Positions 20,570 to 29,392 are shown, counted from the first letter of the stretch. The stretch is 64,000 nucleotides of DNA from Candidatus Binatia bacterium (GCA_029243485.1 JAQWRY010000058.1:1-64000), one strand, 5' to 3'. Notes: generated by a model from the letters alone, not told the origin. Program-made: numbers and translations.

Positions 20570-20995
20570 CTAGGAGTCGTCGCCGCCGTCGTCGCCAACG
20601 GCGAAGCGGCGAATGCCGCGATCGTCGTCCGCCTGCCGGGTCTGGCGGGCTTCCTTCTCCTGATCAGCCTGGCAGATGACGCATAGCCGGGTGAAGGGCA
20701 GCGCCTTCAGGCGCTCCTCGGCGATGTCGAGCTCGCACTCGTCACAGATGCCGTAGCTGCCGGCCTTGATCCGCACGAGAGCCTCGTCCAGCGACTGCAG
20801 CTTCCGGCGGTCGCGGTCGGACAGGATCATGCTGATGTCGCGATCCCGCTCTTCGCTGGCCAGGTCGTAGGCATCCATGCCCTCGTCCTTATGGCCGGAA
20901 CGACTGGTCTTCGTGTCGCTCTCGATGTCAGCGAGGACCTGCTCACGCATTTTCAGCAGGGATTCTTGGGCATTTTTCAGGAACGCTTTACGCAT
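20570..20995 (-). CDS. DksA/TraR-type C4 zinc-finger regulator
   Basis: 141 residues from the ATG at 20995, which has AAGGA a few bases upstream; a longer frame to 21136 has no support. The N-terminal coiled coil carries an acidic tip (D-A-Y-D-L-A-S-E-E). The zinc finger is C-D-E-C-E-L-D-I and, 17 residues on, C-V-I-C. Related proteins bind RNA polymerase through the secondary channel and adjust transcription with ppGpp. The C-terminal tail is acidic and Gly/Asp-rich. Confidence 0.9.
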   Translation of the reverse strand: MRKAFLKNAQESLLKMREQVLADIESDTKTSRSGHKDEGMDAYDLASEERDRDISMILSDRDRRKLQSLDEALVRIKAGSYGICDECELDIAEERLKALPFTRLCVICQADQEKEARQTRQADDDRGIRRFAVGDDGGDDS

Positions 20996-21137
20996 GGTCC
21001 TTGGGTTGATCCTCTCCGTTGGGCCGGGATGCAAGAAACCGGCCCGCGAAGGGTAAGGATGAGGTGGACCTATGTCAACGGCAGGCCACGGTCGCGGAAC
21101 CACCCCGCCCTGGCGCAGGCTAGGGCGGAATCCCATG

Positions 21138-21626
21138 TCAGTCGCGCATGTTCACGTACTGCAGGGCCCGCTTGTAATCGGCGTCCCGCAGGAGCTGCAT
21201 CACTGCCTGTAGGTCGTCCCGCTTCTTCCCGGTCACGCGCACCTGCGCGTCCTGGAGCTGGGCCTGGACCTTCAGCTTGCTCGCCTTGATCATCTTCACG
21301 ATCTCTTTGGCGTCGTCCTTTTCCAGCCCCTGATGGACGGTGATCGTCTGCTTGGCGAGACCACCGGCCGACGGCTCGACCTTCCCGTACTCGAGCGACT
21401 TGAGGCTCACCTGCCGCTTCGCAAGCTTGCCCTGCAGGATCTCGACGACGGCGTTCACCTTGTAGTCATCGTCGGACACGAGCTGGATGACCTTCTTCTC
21501 GGGGAACGCGATCTCGGTCTTCGAGCCCTTGAAGTCGTATCGCTGACCGACCTCGCGGCGGGTCTGCTCCAGGGCATTCTCGACCTCGGGAATGTCGACT
21601 TCGGACACGACATCGAATGACGGCAC
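21138..21626 (-). CDS. yajQ: YajQ-family nucleotide-binding protein
   Basis: 162 residues, the standard length. The N-terminus P-S-F-D-V-V-S-E-V-D and R-Y-D-F-K-G-S-K-T are family signatures, and the end has the conserved R-V-T-G-K-K-R-D-D-L-Q. Members bind nucleotides, including c-di-GMP in Xanthomonas and Pseudomonas, and affect gene expression. A GGDEF protein lies in this same window, but no direct link is shown. Confidence 0.95.
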   Translation of the reverse strand: MPSFDVVSEVDIPEVENALEQTRREVGQRYDFKGSKTEIAFPEKKVIQLVSDDDYKVNAVVEILQGKLAKRQVSLKSLEYGKVEPSAGGLAKQTITVHQGLEKDDAKEIVKMIKASKLKVQAQLQDAQVRVTGKKRDDLQAVMQLLRDADYKRALQYVNMRD

Positions 21627-21723
21627 AGCTGACTCCTTCTATCGAAACGTTCGGGCAACCCGGCGTTCGTTGCGCGTTCGCCCTAACGAAGCATCTTGCC
21701 CAAAAGTTGCAATGACAGGTGGG

Positions 21724-22380
21724 TCAGCCGCCCGGGGCCTCGATGATGTCCGTGCCCGGCGGCCGCTCGAAGTGGAACAGGTCCTTGTCGACGCCCTCGT
21801 TGCGCTGCGGGTCGATCAGGCGAACCTCGGTCACGTTGCCCAGGGGATCCCGAACGGTCGCCGCGCGGAGGTCATAGGAATCGGGATCGACTTCGAGGGT
21901 GAGGAGGCCGAGGGCGCCGCCCTCCTCCGCTTTCGGGTGAAGCTCGATGCGAAGACCACCGTCCTCGCCCTCCTCGGCCATCTTCGGATCGAAGTCGCGT
22001 CCGATGCGCGCCACGCCGAAGAGGAACGAGACCGGCGTCTGGGACTGAAAGGCCTGCTCGAGCGGCGCGCGCAGCACCTGCTCGTCCTCGGGCTGATGGA
22101 TCCAGAGGTGCTTGCCATCCGCTACGATCGTCTGCGGCTCAGGCGATTCGTACTCCCACCGCATGAGGCCGGGCCTCTCGAAATACATCCGCCCCTTCGA
22201 ACGGAGCACCTGGCCCCCCGCCTGAATTCGCATCTCCTGCGTGAACGAAGCGGACAAGTCCACCGTCTCGTCGTACCGGGCTTGGACGCGCCCGGCGATC
22301 TCTTCCGCATCGTCCTCGGCCCGCGCCGACGCGCCGAGCACCGTAGCAAGCAAAAGGACTGCGCAGATCGCGTTCCGCAC
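21724..22380 (-). CDS. lolA: Outer-membrane lipoprotein carrier LolA
   Basis: 218 residues with a signal peptide (I-C-A-V-L-L-L-A-T-V-L-G-A-S-A-R-A). The family core F-x-Q-E-M-R-I, G-R-M-Y-F-E-R-P-G-L-M-R-W-E-Y and P-Q-T-I-V-A-D-G-K-H-L-W-I is present. LolA shuttles lipoproteins across the periplasm to the outer membrane. The GTG start shares one base with the ftsK stop (TAGTG), so it is translationally coupled to ftsK, an arrangement known from other bacteria. Confidence 0.94.
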   Translation of the reverse strand: MRNAICAVLLLATVLGASARAEDDAEEIAGRVQARYDETVDLSASFTQEMRIQAGGQVLRSKGRMYFERPGLMRWEYESPEPQTIVADGKHLWIHQPEDEQVLRAPLEQAFQSQTPVSFLFGVARIGRDFDPKMAEEGEDGGLRIELHPKAEEGGALGLLTLEVDPDSYDLRAATVRDPLGNVTEVRLIDPQRNEGVDKDLFHFERPPGTDIIEAPGG

Positions 22381-24662
22381 TACTCGTCGTACCCCGCAGC
22401 CGCGCGAGCGACGACCTCTCGGGTACCACGGTGGTCTGGGCTACTGACGACGCCCTCGCGCTCCATGCACTCAATCATGCGTGCCGCGCGGTTGTAGCCG
22501 ACCTGGAGCCGGCGCTGGACGTAGCTGATGGATGCCTTGCCAGTGTCCGTCACAATGGCGACGGCCTCGTCGTACATCGCGTCGTACTGCTCCTCGCCAC
22601 GTTCCGCCGCGGAGCCCTCGTCCTCGGCGCCCTCTTCTTCGAACAGCTCCATGCGGTAGTGAGGCTGTTGCTGATCGCGCACGAAGTCGGTGACCTTCTG
22701 AATCTCCTCGTCCGACACAAAGGCCCCGTGCAAGCGCTGCAAGCGTGACGTTCCCGGCGGGAGGAACAGCATGTCTCCCATGCCGAGCAGCCGCTCGGCG
22801 CCCATCGTGTCGAGAATCGTCCGGGAATCGACCTTGCCGGCGACCTGGAAGGAAATGCGTGCCGGGAAGTTCGCCTTGATGAGTCCGGTGATGACGTCGA
22901 CCGACGGACGCTGCGTCGCGATCACCATGTGAATCCCGGCGGCGCGCGCCTTCTGCGCGAGGCGCGTGATCGGCTCTTCACAATCTCGGCGCGTCATCAT
23001 CAGGTCGGCGAGCTCATCGATGATCACGACGATCCGGGGCATGTGCTGGTGCACCACAGCCGGTTCGCCATCGCCGTCGGCGTCTTCGCCTTCGTCGAGC
23101 TCGATGACCTTTCCGTTCTTCTCCCCCTCGGCCACCGCCTTGTTGTAGGAGTCGAGGTTGCGGACGCCCTTTTCCTTCATGAGCTTGTAGCGCTCGTTCA
23201 TCACGGTCACGAGATTAATGAGCACCGCGACGGCGAGCTTCGCCTCGGTGATGACTGGAACGAGAAGGTGCGGGATCTCCTCGTAGGTAGCGAGCTCCAA
23301 CATCTTCGGATCGACCAGCACCATCTGGACGTCCCGCGGACTCGCGCGCATGAGGATGCTCATGAGCAGAGTGTTCAAGAACACCGACTTGCCGGCACCG
23401 GTAGCGCCCGCGACCAGGAGGTGGGGCATTCTCGCCAGATCACCCGCGGCGGGGTTGCCCGTCGTATCCTTGCCGAGCGCCAGTGCGAGCGTCGACTTGG
23501 ACTGCTGAAAGGCATCCGAAGCGCAGACCTCCCGCAGAGAAACCGTCTCCCGGCGCGGATTCGCCACCTCGATACCGACGACGGACTTCCCCGGAATCGG
23601 TGCGAGGATGCGGACACTCATGGCCTGCATCGCCATGGCCAGATCGTCGGCCAGAGCGGTGATTCGATTCACCTTGATACCGGCTGCCGGCTCGAACTCG
23701 TAGGTCGTGATGACCGGCCCCGGGTGAATCCCCTGCACCGTGCCCTGCACGTTGAAGGTATGGAGCTTTGCCTCGAGCACGCGCGAGCTCGCGATGAGCG
23801 CATCGTGATCGATCTCGACTTCGCCTTCGACCGGCGGATCGAGCTGCGCCAGGTCCGGCAGGCAGTACGAAGTACCGTCAGAGAAGGGCATCTCGGCCTG
23901 GCGCCGCTTCGCGCTGGCAGGCGGCCCAGGAGCCTTCGGCGTGGAGATGACTGGGGCGCGGCGTTCGCGCACACTCGGCCGGACTGCACCGGTGCGTCCC
24001 GGCACGACTTCCTGGTGACCGAGGACGATGGGTTCGATCGTCGGGTCGACTTCGTCGCGCGACGCCCAGTCGCGCAGCCGTTCCTGCCCGAGCTTGAGCG
24101 CGCCGGCCGTCCCACGGCCACTCGCCTGCGCGAGACCGAAGAGGGACTGACCACTCGCGAACGCGCCGAAAAGCAGGAAGCTCGCGAGAGCGGTGACCCA
24201 CGCGCCGGTCGGGCCGGTGTACTGCTCGAGAATGGCTGCGCTCAGACCACCGATCATGCCGCCGGCGTCGCCGTCTTCCCAGCGTGAGATCTTGCCTACC
24301 GCGAGATTCGCGAGAATCGCGAAGGAAACCAACGCACCGGCTCCAGCGCCGACGCGGGCCGCATCGATCCGCGGACGCGCTCCGTTGAAGACGGCTGCCG
24401 CCACGGCGAAGAACGCAGTCGGCACGAGTAAGGACGCGAGCCCGAGGGACTGCACGAGGAGGTCGGCCAGCACGGCGCCGAGGGGGCCGAAGGCGTTCTC
24501 GCCCGTCGCCGGTGCGTACGTCGCGATCGCGACACCGATGAGTAGGCCGGCAAGGCAGAGGAAGAGGCAAATCGCCTCCCGCCCGAACGACGGCACCTCG
24601 TCCTCCAACTCCACTGGCTCGACCTGCGCCCGCTTCCGCGCAGCCTGTCCCCGCGTCGCCAC
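22380..24662 (-). CDS. ftsK: DNA translocase FtsK
   Basis: 760 residues. About four membrane helices lie in the first 200, followed by a short linker, then the motor with Walker A G-A-T-G-A-G-K-S and Walker B V-V-I-I-D-E-L-A-D-L. The C-terminal gamma winged helix (Y-N-R-A-A-R-M-I-E, V-S-S-x2-H-R-G-T-R-E-V) recognises KOPS-type sites. The GTG start at 24662 follows AGGGGAGGGG. It moves chromosome dimers to the division septum for XerCD resolution. Confidence 0.96.
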   Translation of the reverse strand: MATRGQAARKRAQVEPVELEDEVPSFGREAICLFLCLAGLLIGVAIATYAPATGENAFGPLGAVLADLLVQSLGLASLLVPTAFFAVAAAVFNGARPRIDAARVGAGAGALVSFAILANLAVGKISRWEDGDAGGMIGGLSAAILEQYTGPTGAWVTALASFLLFGAFASGQSLFGLAQASGRGTAGALKLGQERLRDWASRDEVDPTIEPIVLGHQEVVPGRTGAVRPSVRERRAPVISTPKAPGPPASAKRRQAEMPFSDGTSYCLPDLAQLDPPVEGEVEIDHDALIASSRVLEAKLHTFNVQGTVQGIHPGPVITTYEFEPAAGIKVNRITALADDLAMAMQAMSVRILAPIPGKSVVGIEVANPRRETVSLREVCASDAFQQSKSTLALALGKDTTGNPAAGDLARMPHLLVAGATGAGKSVFLNTLLMSILMRASPRDVQMVLVDPKMLELATYEEIPHLLVPVITEAKLAVAVLINLVTVMNERYKLMKEKGVRNLDSYNKAVAEGEKNGKVIELDEGEDADGDGEPAVVHQHMPRIVVIIDELADLMMTRRDCEEPITRLAQKARAAGIHMVIATQRPSVDVITGLIKANFPARISFQVAGKVDSRTILDTMGAERLLGMGDMLFLPPGTSRLQRLHGAFVSDEEIQKVTDFVRDQQQPHYRMELFEEEGAEDEGSAAERGEEQYDAMYDEAVAIVTDTGKASISYVQRRLQVGYNRAARMIECMEREGVVSSPDHRGTREVVARAAAGYDE

Positions 24663-25138
24663 AACCCCTCCCCTACTGCGAGACCCGTGCCCCGCCAGGT
24701 TTCAAAGCTACCCCAACCCGGGGGCCCGCTCAAATCTTTCTCGGCTGCCGAGCCGATTCCCTCCGAGCTCGAATCGGCCTGCGGTCGCCCGGCCCTCACC
24801 AGGGCGAACCCTAAAAGCAGGGGAGCGCTCGCCTTGTGAACCCCGAGGGGCTCCTGGTCGGGGTCTCGCACACGCCATAGTTTCACGAGGACCCGAGCTG
24901 AGCCTGCCTCGCACGGCGCTCTTCCAACGAGCGCCGCCCGCGATAGAGTCGCGTCCTGTCCGCCACCATCCGAGAGTACGACGCCACCCACGACGCCGAA
25001 GCGATCCATCGGTGTTTCATCCCGCTCCAGGACGAGGGACACGGCCAAGGCATCGACCTCGCCGATGTGCTCCCATCGGGCCTCCGCCGGGGCGAGGAGC
25101 GACGTGGGCAAAGACAATTAGCAAGACCGCCAAGAGCT
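24663..25138. other. 476-bp region without a confident gene
   Basis: Several long open frames exist on both strands, as expected at this GC content, but none has a clear ribosome-binding site or a recognisable full-length family. The ftsK promoter and leader must lie at its left end. The only protein-like signal is the GNAT-like fragment listed separately. Confidence 0.4.
24947..25096 (+). pseudogene. Possible GNAT acetyltransferase N-terminal fragment
   Basis: A plus-strand frame open from just after a TAG at 24944 reads A-T-I-R-E-Y-D-A-T-H-D-A-E-A-I-H-R-C-F-I then P-L-Q-D and P-S-G. This resembles the first strand and helix of GNAT proteins of the I-R-E-Y-x-P-x-D-x2-A-I-x2-C-F-x-E-L-Q-D type. 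There is no start codon before it and the acetyl-CoA motif is missing. The similarity is short and judged by eye. Confidence 0.3.
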
Positions 25139-25297
25139 TCATCCCTCGGGGATCCCCCTATGCGCCTGCCGCCCGTTGCCGACATCGATGTAGCAACCAC
25201 CTGGGTCCGACGCGCATGGATATTCGGCAGCGAACGTCGAATTCAGGACAGCGCCGAAGGCCAACAGAATCACCGTCGTCAAAACGATACGTGTCAT
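25139..25297 (-). CDS. Small secreted Cys-containing protein
   Basis: 52 residues from the ATG at 25297, which has an excellent Shine-Dalgarno (AGAGGAG, 8 bp spacing). A signal peptide (I-V-L-T-T-V-I-L-L-A-F-G-A-V-L) ends in S-T-F-A-A-E. The mature peptide is only about 30 residues with two Cys (Y-P-C-A-S-D-P-G-G-C-Y-I-D-V-G-N-G), perhaps forming one disulfide. I do not recognise the family. It stands alone between decayed genes. The ribosome-binding site plus the signal peptide make it a real gene more likely than not. Confidence 0.6.
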   Translation of the reverse strand: MTRIVLTTVILLAFGAVLNSTFAAEYPCASDPGGCYIDVGNGRQAHRGIPEG

Positions 25298-25574
25298 CGA
25301 GCGGGCTCCTCTGGTTGCAGTCCGAGCGTGAACGTCAATGCCCCGGAGAAACCGATGGACGGCAACCGAATTTACCAACACTAACTAGACGCCGCGCAAC
25401 AGGTGACCTAACGGGACGGACGAACGGATCTGCCTGAGCGGCTCAACCCACGAGACAGATCTGCACACGCACAGAACGTCTGAGTTTCCAGACAAGGTGC
25501 AGCTGCGCGCACGCATTCTGTCCAGCAAGACGCAGGCACGCACGACTACGACTCGACTCCACCTCGACCTTTAG
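25298..25574. other. Intergenic region, nothing recognised
   Basis: This stretch separates the minus-strand secreted-peptide gene from the plus-strand VOC remnant. It is less GC-rich than average and should contain both promoters. I see no gene and no repeat in it. Confidence 0.4.
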
Positions 25575-25586
25575 TATCGTTCGATA
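25575..25586. promoter_or_regulatory. Inverted repeat TATCG-TT-CGATA upstream of VOC remnant
   Basis: A perfect 5-bp inverted repeat with a 2-bp centre lies 15 bp before the ATG at 25601. Short A/T-rich palindromes over promoters are typical operators for MarR-family repressors, and a MarR-like gene lies just downstream. Confidence 0.4.
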
Positions 25587-25600
25587 GAATCTCGATCGGT

Positions 25601-26018
25601 ATGACTACAAGCGCTGATCCAGTCTCGATCCAGAGCCTTCCGCACCTTGCGCTCAACGTGACGGGCATGGAGGCGTCGGCGACCTTCTCTCCTGAAGTAC
25701 TGGGGTTCCAGCAGCTGTGCGCCCAGACGGGTGTCGTCGCCGCGGCCTCCTCTGGGTTTCTCACTCCATCGGGCGTGATGGTCGAGCTACTCCACTTCGC
25801 GCACGAAGACGGCTCGCTCGTAGAGGTGGACACCTCGCGCGACACGGTGAGACTCGCCTTCTCCGTGGCCGACATGGACCAAGCGAAAGCCGCGCTCAAA
25901 GGTTCGGGCGTCGAGCCGGTCGCGCCATGGAGTTCGAGGGGATCCTGATGAAAGAGTCCTGGAGATCACGCAGTTCCCCGGCGGCGTGGTGAACGCCGCA
26001 GACCTGCACGACCACTGA
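25601..26018 (+). pseudogene. VOC/glyoxalase-fold protein, frameshifted pseudogene
   Basis: The first frame (25601 to about 25920) encodes a typical vicinal-oxygen-chelate start: L-P-H-L-A-L-N-V, F-S-P-E-V-L-G-F, and later F-S-V-A-D-M-D-Q-A-K-A-A-L and G-V-E-P-V. It then falls out of frame and stops at 25948. The expected continuation is present in the other two frames: M-E-F-E-G-I-L-M near 25927, then V-L-E-I-T-Q-F-P-G-G-V-V-N near 25959 to the TGA at 26016-26018. Roughly eight codons (the usual D-P-D-G-N region) seem deleted between them. At least two disruptions make a working product unlikely. Confidence 0.75.
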
Positions 26019-26038
26019 TCGAGCTTCCAGAGCCCGAA

Positions 26039-26407
26039 ATGCCTAGCCATCGCCCCGACAACGGCATAGGGCCGGCGGCGGTTGCAACACCATCGAGCCT
26101 GCTACGGTGCTCACTCCAGACCGGGGCAGGCATGACTCCAGCCCTCGACCGCCTCGAGAGCGCGGGCCTGGTCCGCCGCAAGAGCCACCGCGTGGATCGG
26201 CGACGGACGGAAATCCGCCTGACCAAGGCGGGTGCTCGGCAGGCGAAGCAGATCTTCCGAGCTGAGATCGGGTTCATGCATTCGCTTCTCGAGGAGTTCT
26301 CGGACCGCGATCGCAAGACGCTCACCTCTGTAGTGGACCGACTGGTCGCTCGCCTCGATGCGTTCCAGCCGGGTTCTCGTGTACCCAGCTCGAAATCAGT
26401 GACGTAG
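26039..26407 (+). CDS. MarR-family regulator, N-terminally degraded (possible pseudogene)
   Basis: 122 residues. From about residue 31 the winged helix of MarR proteins is clear: M-T-P-A-L-D-R-L-E-S-A-G-L-V-R-R is the recognition helix, then D-R-R-R-T-E-I-R-L-T-K-A-G as the wing, then a C-terminal dimer helix. The normal first 50 residues, with the first dimerisation helix and HTH helix 1, are missing, and the N-terminus matches nothing. It begins 21 bp after the VOC remnant and probably decayed with it as one regulator-target pair. Confidence 0.6.
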   Translation: MPSHRPDNGIGPAAVATPSSLLRCSLQTGAGMTPALDRLESAGLVRRKSHRVDRRRTEIRLTKAGARQAKQIFRAEIGFMHSLLEEFSDRDRKTLTSVVDRLVARLDAFQPGSRVPSSKSVT

Positions 26408-26427
26408 ACGTCCGCCTACGCGTCGAA

Positions 26428-28080
26428 CTACATCTCGTAAATATGCGGCACGATCAGCGGTCGCTGCCCGCGCGTGCGCGAGAAGTACCGCTTCAGCGAC
26501 CGTCGCACTTCATCCTCGACCTCGAGGAAGTCCGCACGCGACTCCGGGGTGAGTTCCCGAAGCTGATCCATCATCGCGTCGCGCGCCTCGTCCAGCACCT
26601 CGGGACCCTCGCCTTCGCGCAGTAGCCCGCGCGTGACGATCTCCGGGGCCGCGTGGATCTCGCCCGTCTGCGGATTCACCGCGAGGACGGCGACCACGAA
26701 GCCGCCGTCGGAGAGATGACGCCTGTCGCGCAGGACTTCCAGGCCGATCTCGCCTTCGCCCGAACCGTCGACCAACACTCGCCCGACCGGGACGCGCTCG
26801 CCCGTGACCGGGCCCGCGTCTTCGAGTTCCAGCACGTCCCCATCCTCCAGCAGGAAGATGTGATCACGCGGAATCCCCATGTCGGCCGCAAGGTCGCGGT
26901 GCGCCGCAAGGTGCCGGTACTCGCCGTGGACCGGTACGAAGTACTTCGGCTTCGTGATCTGGATCATCTCCCGAAGCTCGTCTTTGTAGGCATGCCCCGA
27001 CACGTGCACCTGCGAGTCGTGGCCCTGGTGGATCGTCGCGCCGAGCTTCGCGAAGCGGTTCAACAAACCATGCACCGAACGCTCGTTCCCGGGGATCACG
27101 CGCGACGAGAGGATGACACCGTCGCCGGGCGCGATATCCAGATTCTTGAAGCGGCCCTCGGACGCGCGCGACAAGGCCGCCCGCGGCTCGCCCTGCGAGC
27201 CCGTCACGAGCAACGCGATATCGTTCGCCGGAAGCTGCATCGCCTGGCCGAGAGAAAGGAAGCCCCCCTGCGGCGCGCGCAGGTAGCCGAGCTCTCCCGC
27301 GAGCCGTGTCGAGTCTTCGAAGCCGCGACCCGCGACGGCAAGGCTCCGGCCCGCCGCGTCCGCCGCATCGACGACCTGCTGAATCCGGTGGATGTGGGAC
27401 GCAAAGGTCGTGATCAACACACGCCCCTCAGTCTTGTGCATGATCTCTTCGATGTGCGGACCGACGTCCGACTCCGAACCACACACGCCATCATGCTCGA
27501 CGTTCGTCGAGTCCGACAGGAGGAGCAGGATCCCCTTCTTTCCCCAATCGGTGATGCGATTGAGATCGGCCGTCCTGCCGTCGACCGGGTTCGGGTCGAT
27601 CTTGAAGTCGCCGCTGTGCAGGATGATGCCCTGCGGCGTCCTGATCGCGAGCGCGCACGCGTCGGCGATCGAGTGGGTCATGTGGATCGGCTCGATCTCG
27701 AAGGGGCCGACCTGAACGTGGCGGCCCGGCTCCAACACCTCGATGTCGTGATCGATCCCTCTGCGACGCAGCTTCGCGCCCGCGAGCGACGCAGCGAGAC
27801 GCGGGCCGAAGACGGGGACCGGCATCTCTTCAAGCAGCCGCGGCAGGGCCCCGATGTGATCCTCGTGGCCGTGGGTCAGGACGACGCCCTTCAGGTAACC
27901 CGGGCGCTCCCTGAGATAGGTGAGATCCGGGAGCATCAGATCGATGCCCAGCCCCGGACGCTCGGGGAACAAGACCCCACAATCGATCGCCAGGGCCCCT
28001 CCGTCGGCTTCGACGAGGAGCATGTTCAGCCCAATCTCACCGAGTCCGCCCAGAGGGACGATGCGCACAGAACCAGCCAC
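26428..28080 (-). CDS. rnj: Ribonuclease J (metallo-beta-lactamase/beta-CASP)
   Basis: 550 residues. The metal motif H-G-H-E-D-H is at residues 70-75, with D-S-T-N and the beta-CASP H-V-S-G-H motifs further on, and a C-terminal domain of about 100 residues. RNase J combines 5'-exonuclease and endonuclease activity in RNA decay and rRNA maturation. It is widespread in Firmicutes, cyanobacteria and many deltaproteobacteria-like groups. It is divergent from ssb. Confidence 0.95.
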   Translation of the reverse strand: MAGSVRIVPLGGLGEIGLNMLLVEADGGALAIDCGVLFPERPGLGIDLMLPDLTYLRERPGYLKGVVLTHGHEDHIGALPRLLEEMPVPVFGPRLAASLAGAKLRRRGIDHDIEVLEPGRHVQVGPFEIEPIHMTHSIADACALAIRTPQGIILHSGDFKIDPNPVDGRTADLNRITDWGKKGILLLLSDSTNVEHDGVCGSESDVGPHIEEIMHKTEGRVLITTFASHIHRIQQVVDAADAAGRSLAVAGRGFEDSTRLAGELGYLRAPQGGFLSLGQAMQLPANDIALLVTGSQGEPRAALSRASEGRFKNLDIAPGDGVILSSRVIPGNERSVHGLLNRFAKLGATIHQGHDSQVHVSGHAYKDELREMIQITKPKYFVPVHGEYRHLAAHRDLAADMGIPRDHIFLLEDGDVLELEDAGPVTGERVPVGRVLVDGSGEGEIGLEVLRDRRHLSDGGFVVAVLAVNPQTGEIHAAPEIVTRGLLREGEGPEVLDEARDAMMDQLRELTPESRADFLEVEDEVRRSLKRYFSRTRGQRPLIVPHIYEM

Positions 28081-28257
28081 TACCTCACCTCATCCCTCGC
28101 CCGGAGGGCCCTACCCCCCATGGCGCAAGACCTACGGCCGCCGGGAAACCATGTCAATTGAACGGGCGCGCATTGCCCACGGGCCCCGAGCGTTGTAGGC
28201 GAAGCGTGAATGGCTTCGGGGACCTCCCGCAGCGCCTGAAACTGGAGGGAGCAAGAA

Positions 28258-28689
28258 ATGTCGGTCAACAAGGCGATCATCGTAGGCAACCTCGGAGCGG
28301 ACCCGGAACTGAGATTCACGCCGAGTGGACGCCCTGTGGCCAACTTCAGCGTCGCGACGAGTTCCGTGTGGAAAGACAAGGCGAGCGGCGAGAAGAAGGA
28401 AGACACACAGTGGCACAGAATCGTCGTGTGGGGACCGCAGGGTGAGAACTGCTCGAAGTACCTCAAGAAGGGTGGCCAAGTGTACGTCGAAGGCGAGATC
28501 CGGACGAGCAGCTACGAGAAGGATGGTGTGAAGCGCTACAGCACCGAGATCGTCGCGCGCGACGTGAGGTTCCTCGGCGGCAAAAGCGGAGGCGGAGGCG
28601 GTGGTGGCGGAGGCGACGGCGACTTCGGCGCCCCGAACGACCCTCCGGGCGGCTTCGACTCCGGCGACGGCGGAGACATCCCCTTCTAG
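28258..28689 (+). CDS. ssb: Single-stranded DNA-binding protein
   Basis: 143 residues. The OB fold covers about residues 1-108 ([32 protein letters not shown]). A Gly/Asp-rich linker, including a run of nine Gly, leads to the partner-binding tip G-D-I-P-F. The ATG is preceded by GGAGGGAG. It binds single-stranded DNA as a tetramer during replication and repair. Confidence 0.96.
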   Translation: MSVNKAIIVGNLGADPELRFTPSGRPVANFSVATSSVWKDKASGEKKEDTQWHRIVVWGPQGENCSKYLKKGGQVYVEGEIRTSSYEKDGVKRYSTEIVARDVRFLGGKSGGGGGGGGGDGDFGAPNDPPGGFDSGDGGDIPF

Positions 28690-28709
28690 AATCCGCACCA
28701 AACTTCGCG

Positions 28710-28736
28710 GACGGGCCGGCTCATAGCCGGCCCGTC
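28710..28736. terminator. Bidirectional hairpin between ssb and radC
   Basis: An 11-bp perfect GC-rich stem (GACGGGCCGGC / GCCGGCCCGTC) with loop TCATA lies between the convergent genes. The loop contains the radC stop codon. There is no clear T run, so it may act with Rho or as an RNA-end protector. Confidence 0.6.
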
Positions 28737-29392
28737 TCGACGAAGCTCAACCAACGCCCTCGACCGATCACGACGTGGTCGAGGATCTTCACCCCGAGCA
28801 GTTCCCCCGCCGCACGCAGTCGTCGCGTGAGCGCCTCATCCTCCGCCGACGGACTCGGGTCACCGCTCGGGTGATTGTGCGCGAGGATCAGTGACGCCGC
28901 CGCCTCGCGGAGCGCGAACCGAAAGACCTCGCGCGGATGCACCAGGCTCGCCGTCAGCGTTCCTTCCGAAACGCGAATCTCGCGCATCAAGCGCCCCTTC
29001 CCGTCGAGCAGGAGAATGTAGAACCGCTCCTGCTTGAGCGCCGACAGTCGCGCGTGAAAATGTCGATACACCTGCGCGGCGTCCGTAATCGCCGCGCCCG
29101 CCGACAGCAGGGGATAATCGACGCGCCGCCCCAGCGCGATCGCCGCGCAGATGGACGCCGCGCGTGCGCGCCCGATCCCGGCGATCTGCGCGAGTTCGCC
29201 CGGGCTCGCCTGCGCGAGCGATGTGAGCGTCGGATACCGAAGGCGGAGGCGCTCTGCGAGCACGCATGCACTTGTGTCCCGGTAACCGGTGCGGAGTAGA
29301 AGACTCAAAAGGTCGGCGTCGGAAAGCGCCTCGACCCCCCCGCGTTCGAGTCTCTCCCGCGGGCGATCATCCAATGCGAGCTGTGACGGCAT
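28721..29392 (-). CDS. radC: RadC/JAB-domain protein
   Basis: 223 residues. An N-terminal helix-hairpin-helix (L-A-Q-I-A-G-I-G-R-A-R-A) is followed by the JAB/MPN metalloprotease-like core H-N-H-P-S-G-D-P-S-P-S near residue 170. The family has been linked to repair and recombination, but its biochemical role is unsettled. It is convergent with ssb. Confidence 0.93.
   Translation of the reverse strand: MPSQLALDDRPRERLERGGVEALSDADLLSLLLRTGYRDTSACVLAERLRLRYPTLTSLAQASPGELAQIAGIGRARAASICAAIALGRRVDYPLLSAGAAITDAAQVYRHFHARLSALKQERFYILLLDGKGRLMREIRVSEGTLTASLVHPREVFRFALREAAASLILAHNHPSGDPSPSAEDEALTRRLRAAGELLGVKILDHVVIGRGRWLSFVETGRL

Noticed and set aside
22929-24287. A 452-codon plus-strand frame.
   Set aside because: It is entirely antisense to ftsK with the composition of a shadow frame.
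24296-25117. A 273-codon minus-strand frame overlapping the start of ftsK.
   Set aside because: Overlaps ftsK in another frame for over 350 bp, has no family resemblance, and long accidental frames are common at this GC content.
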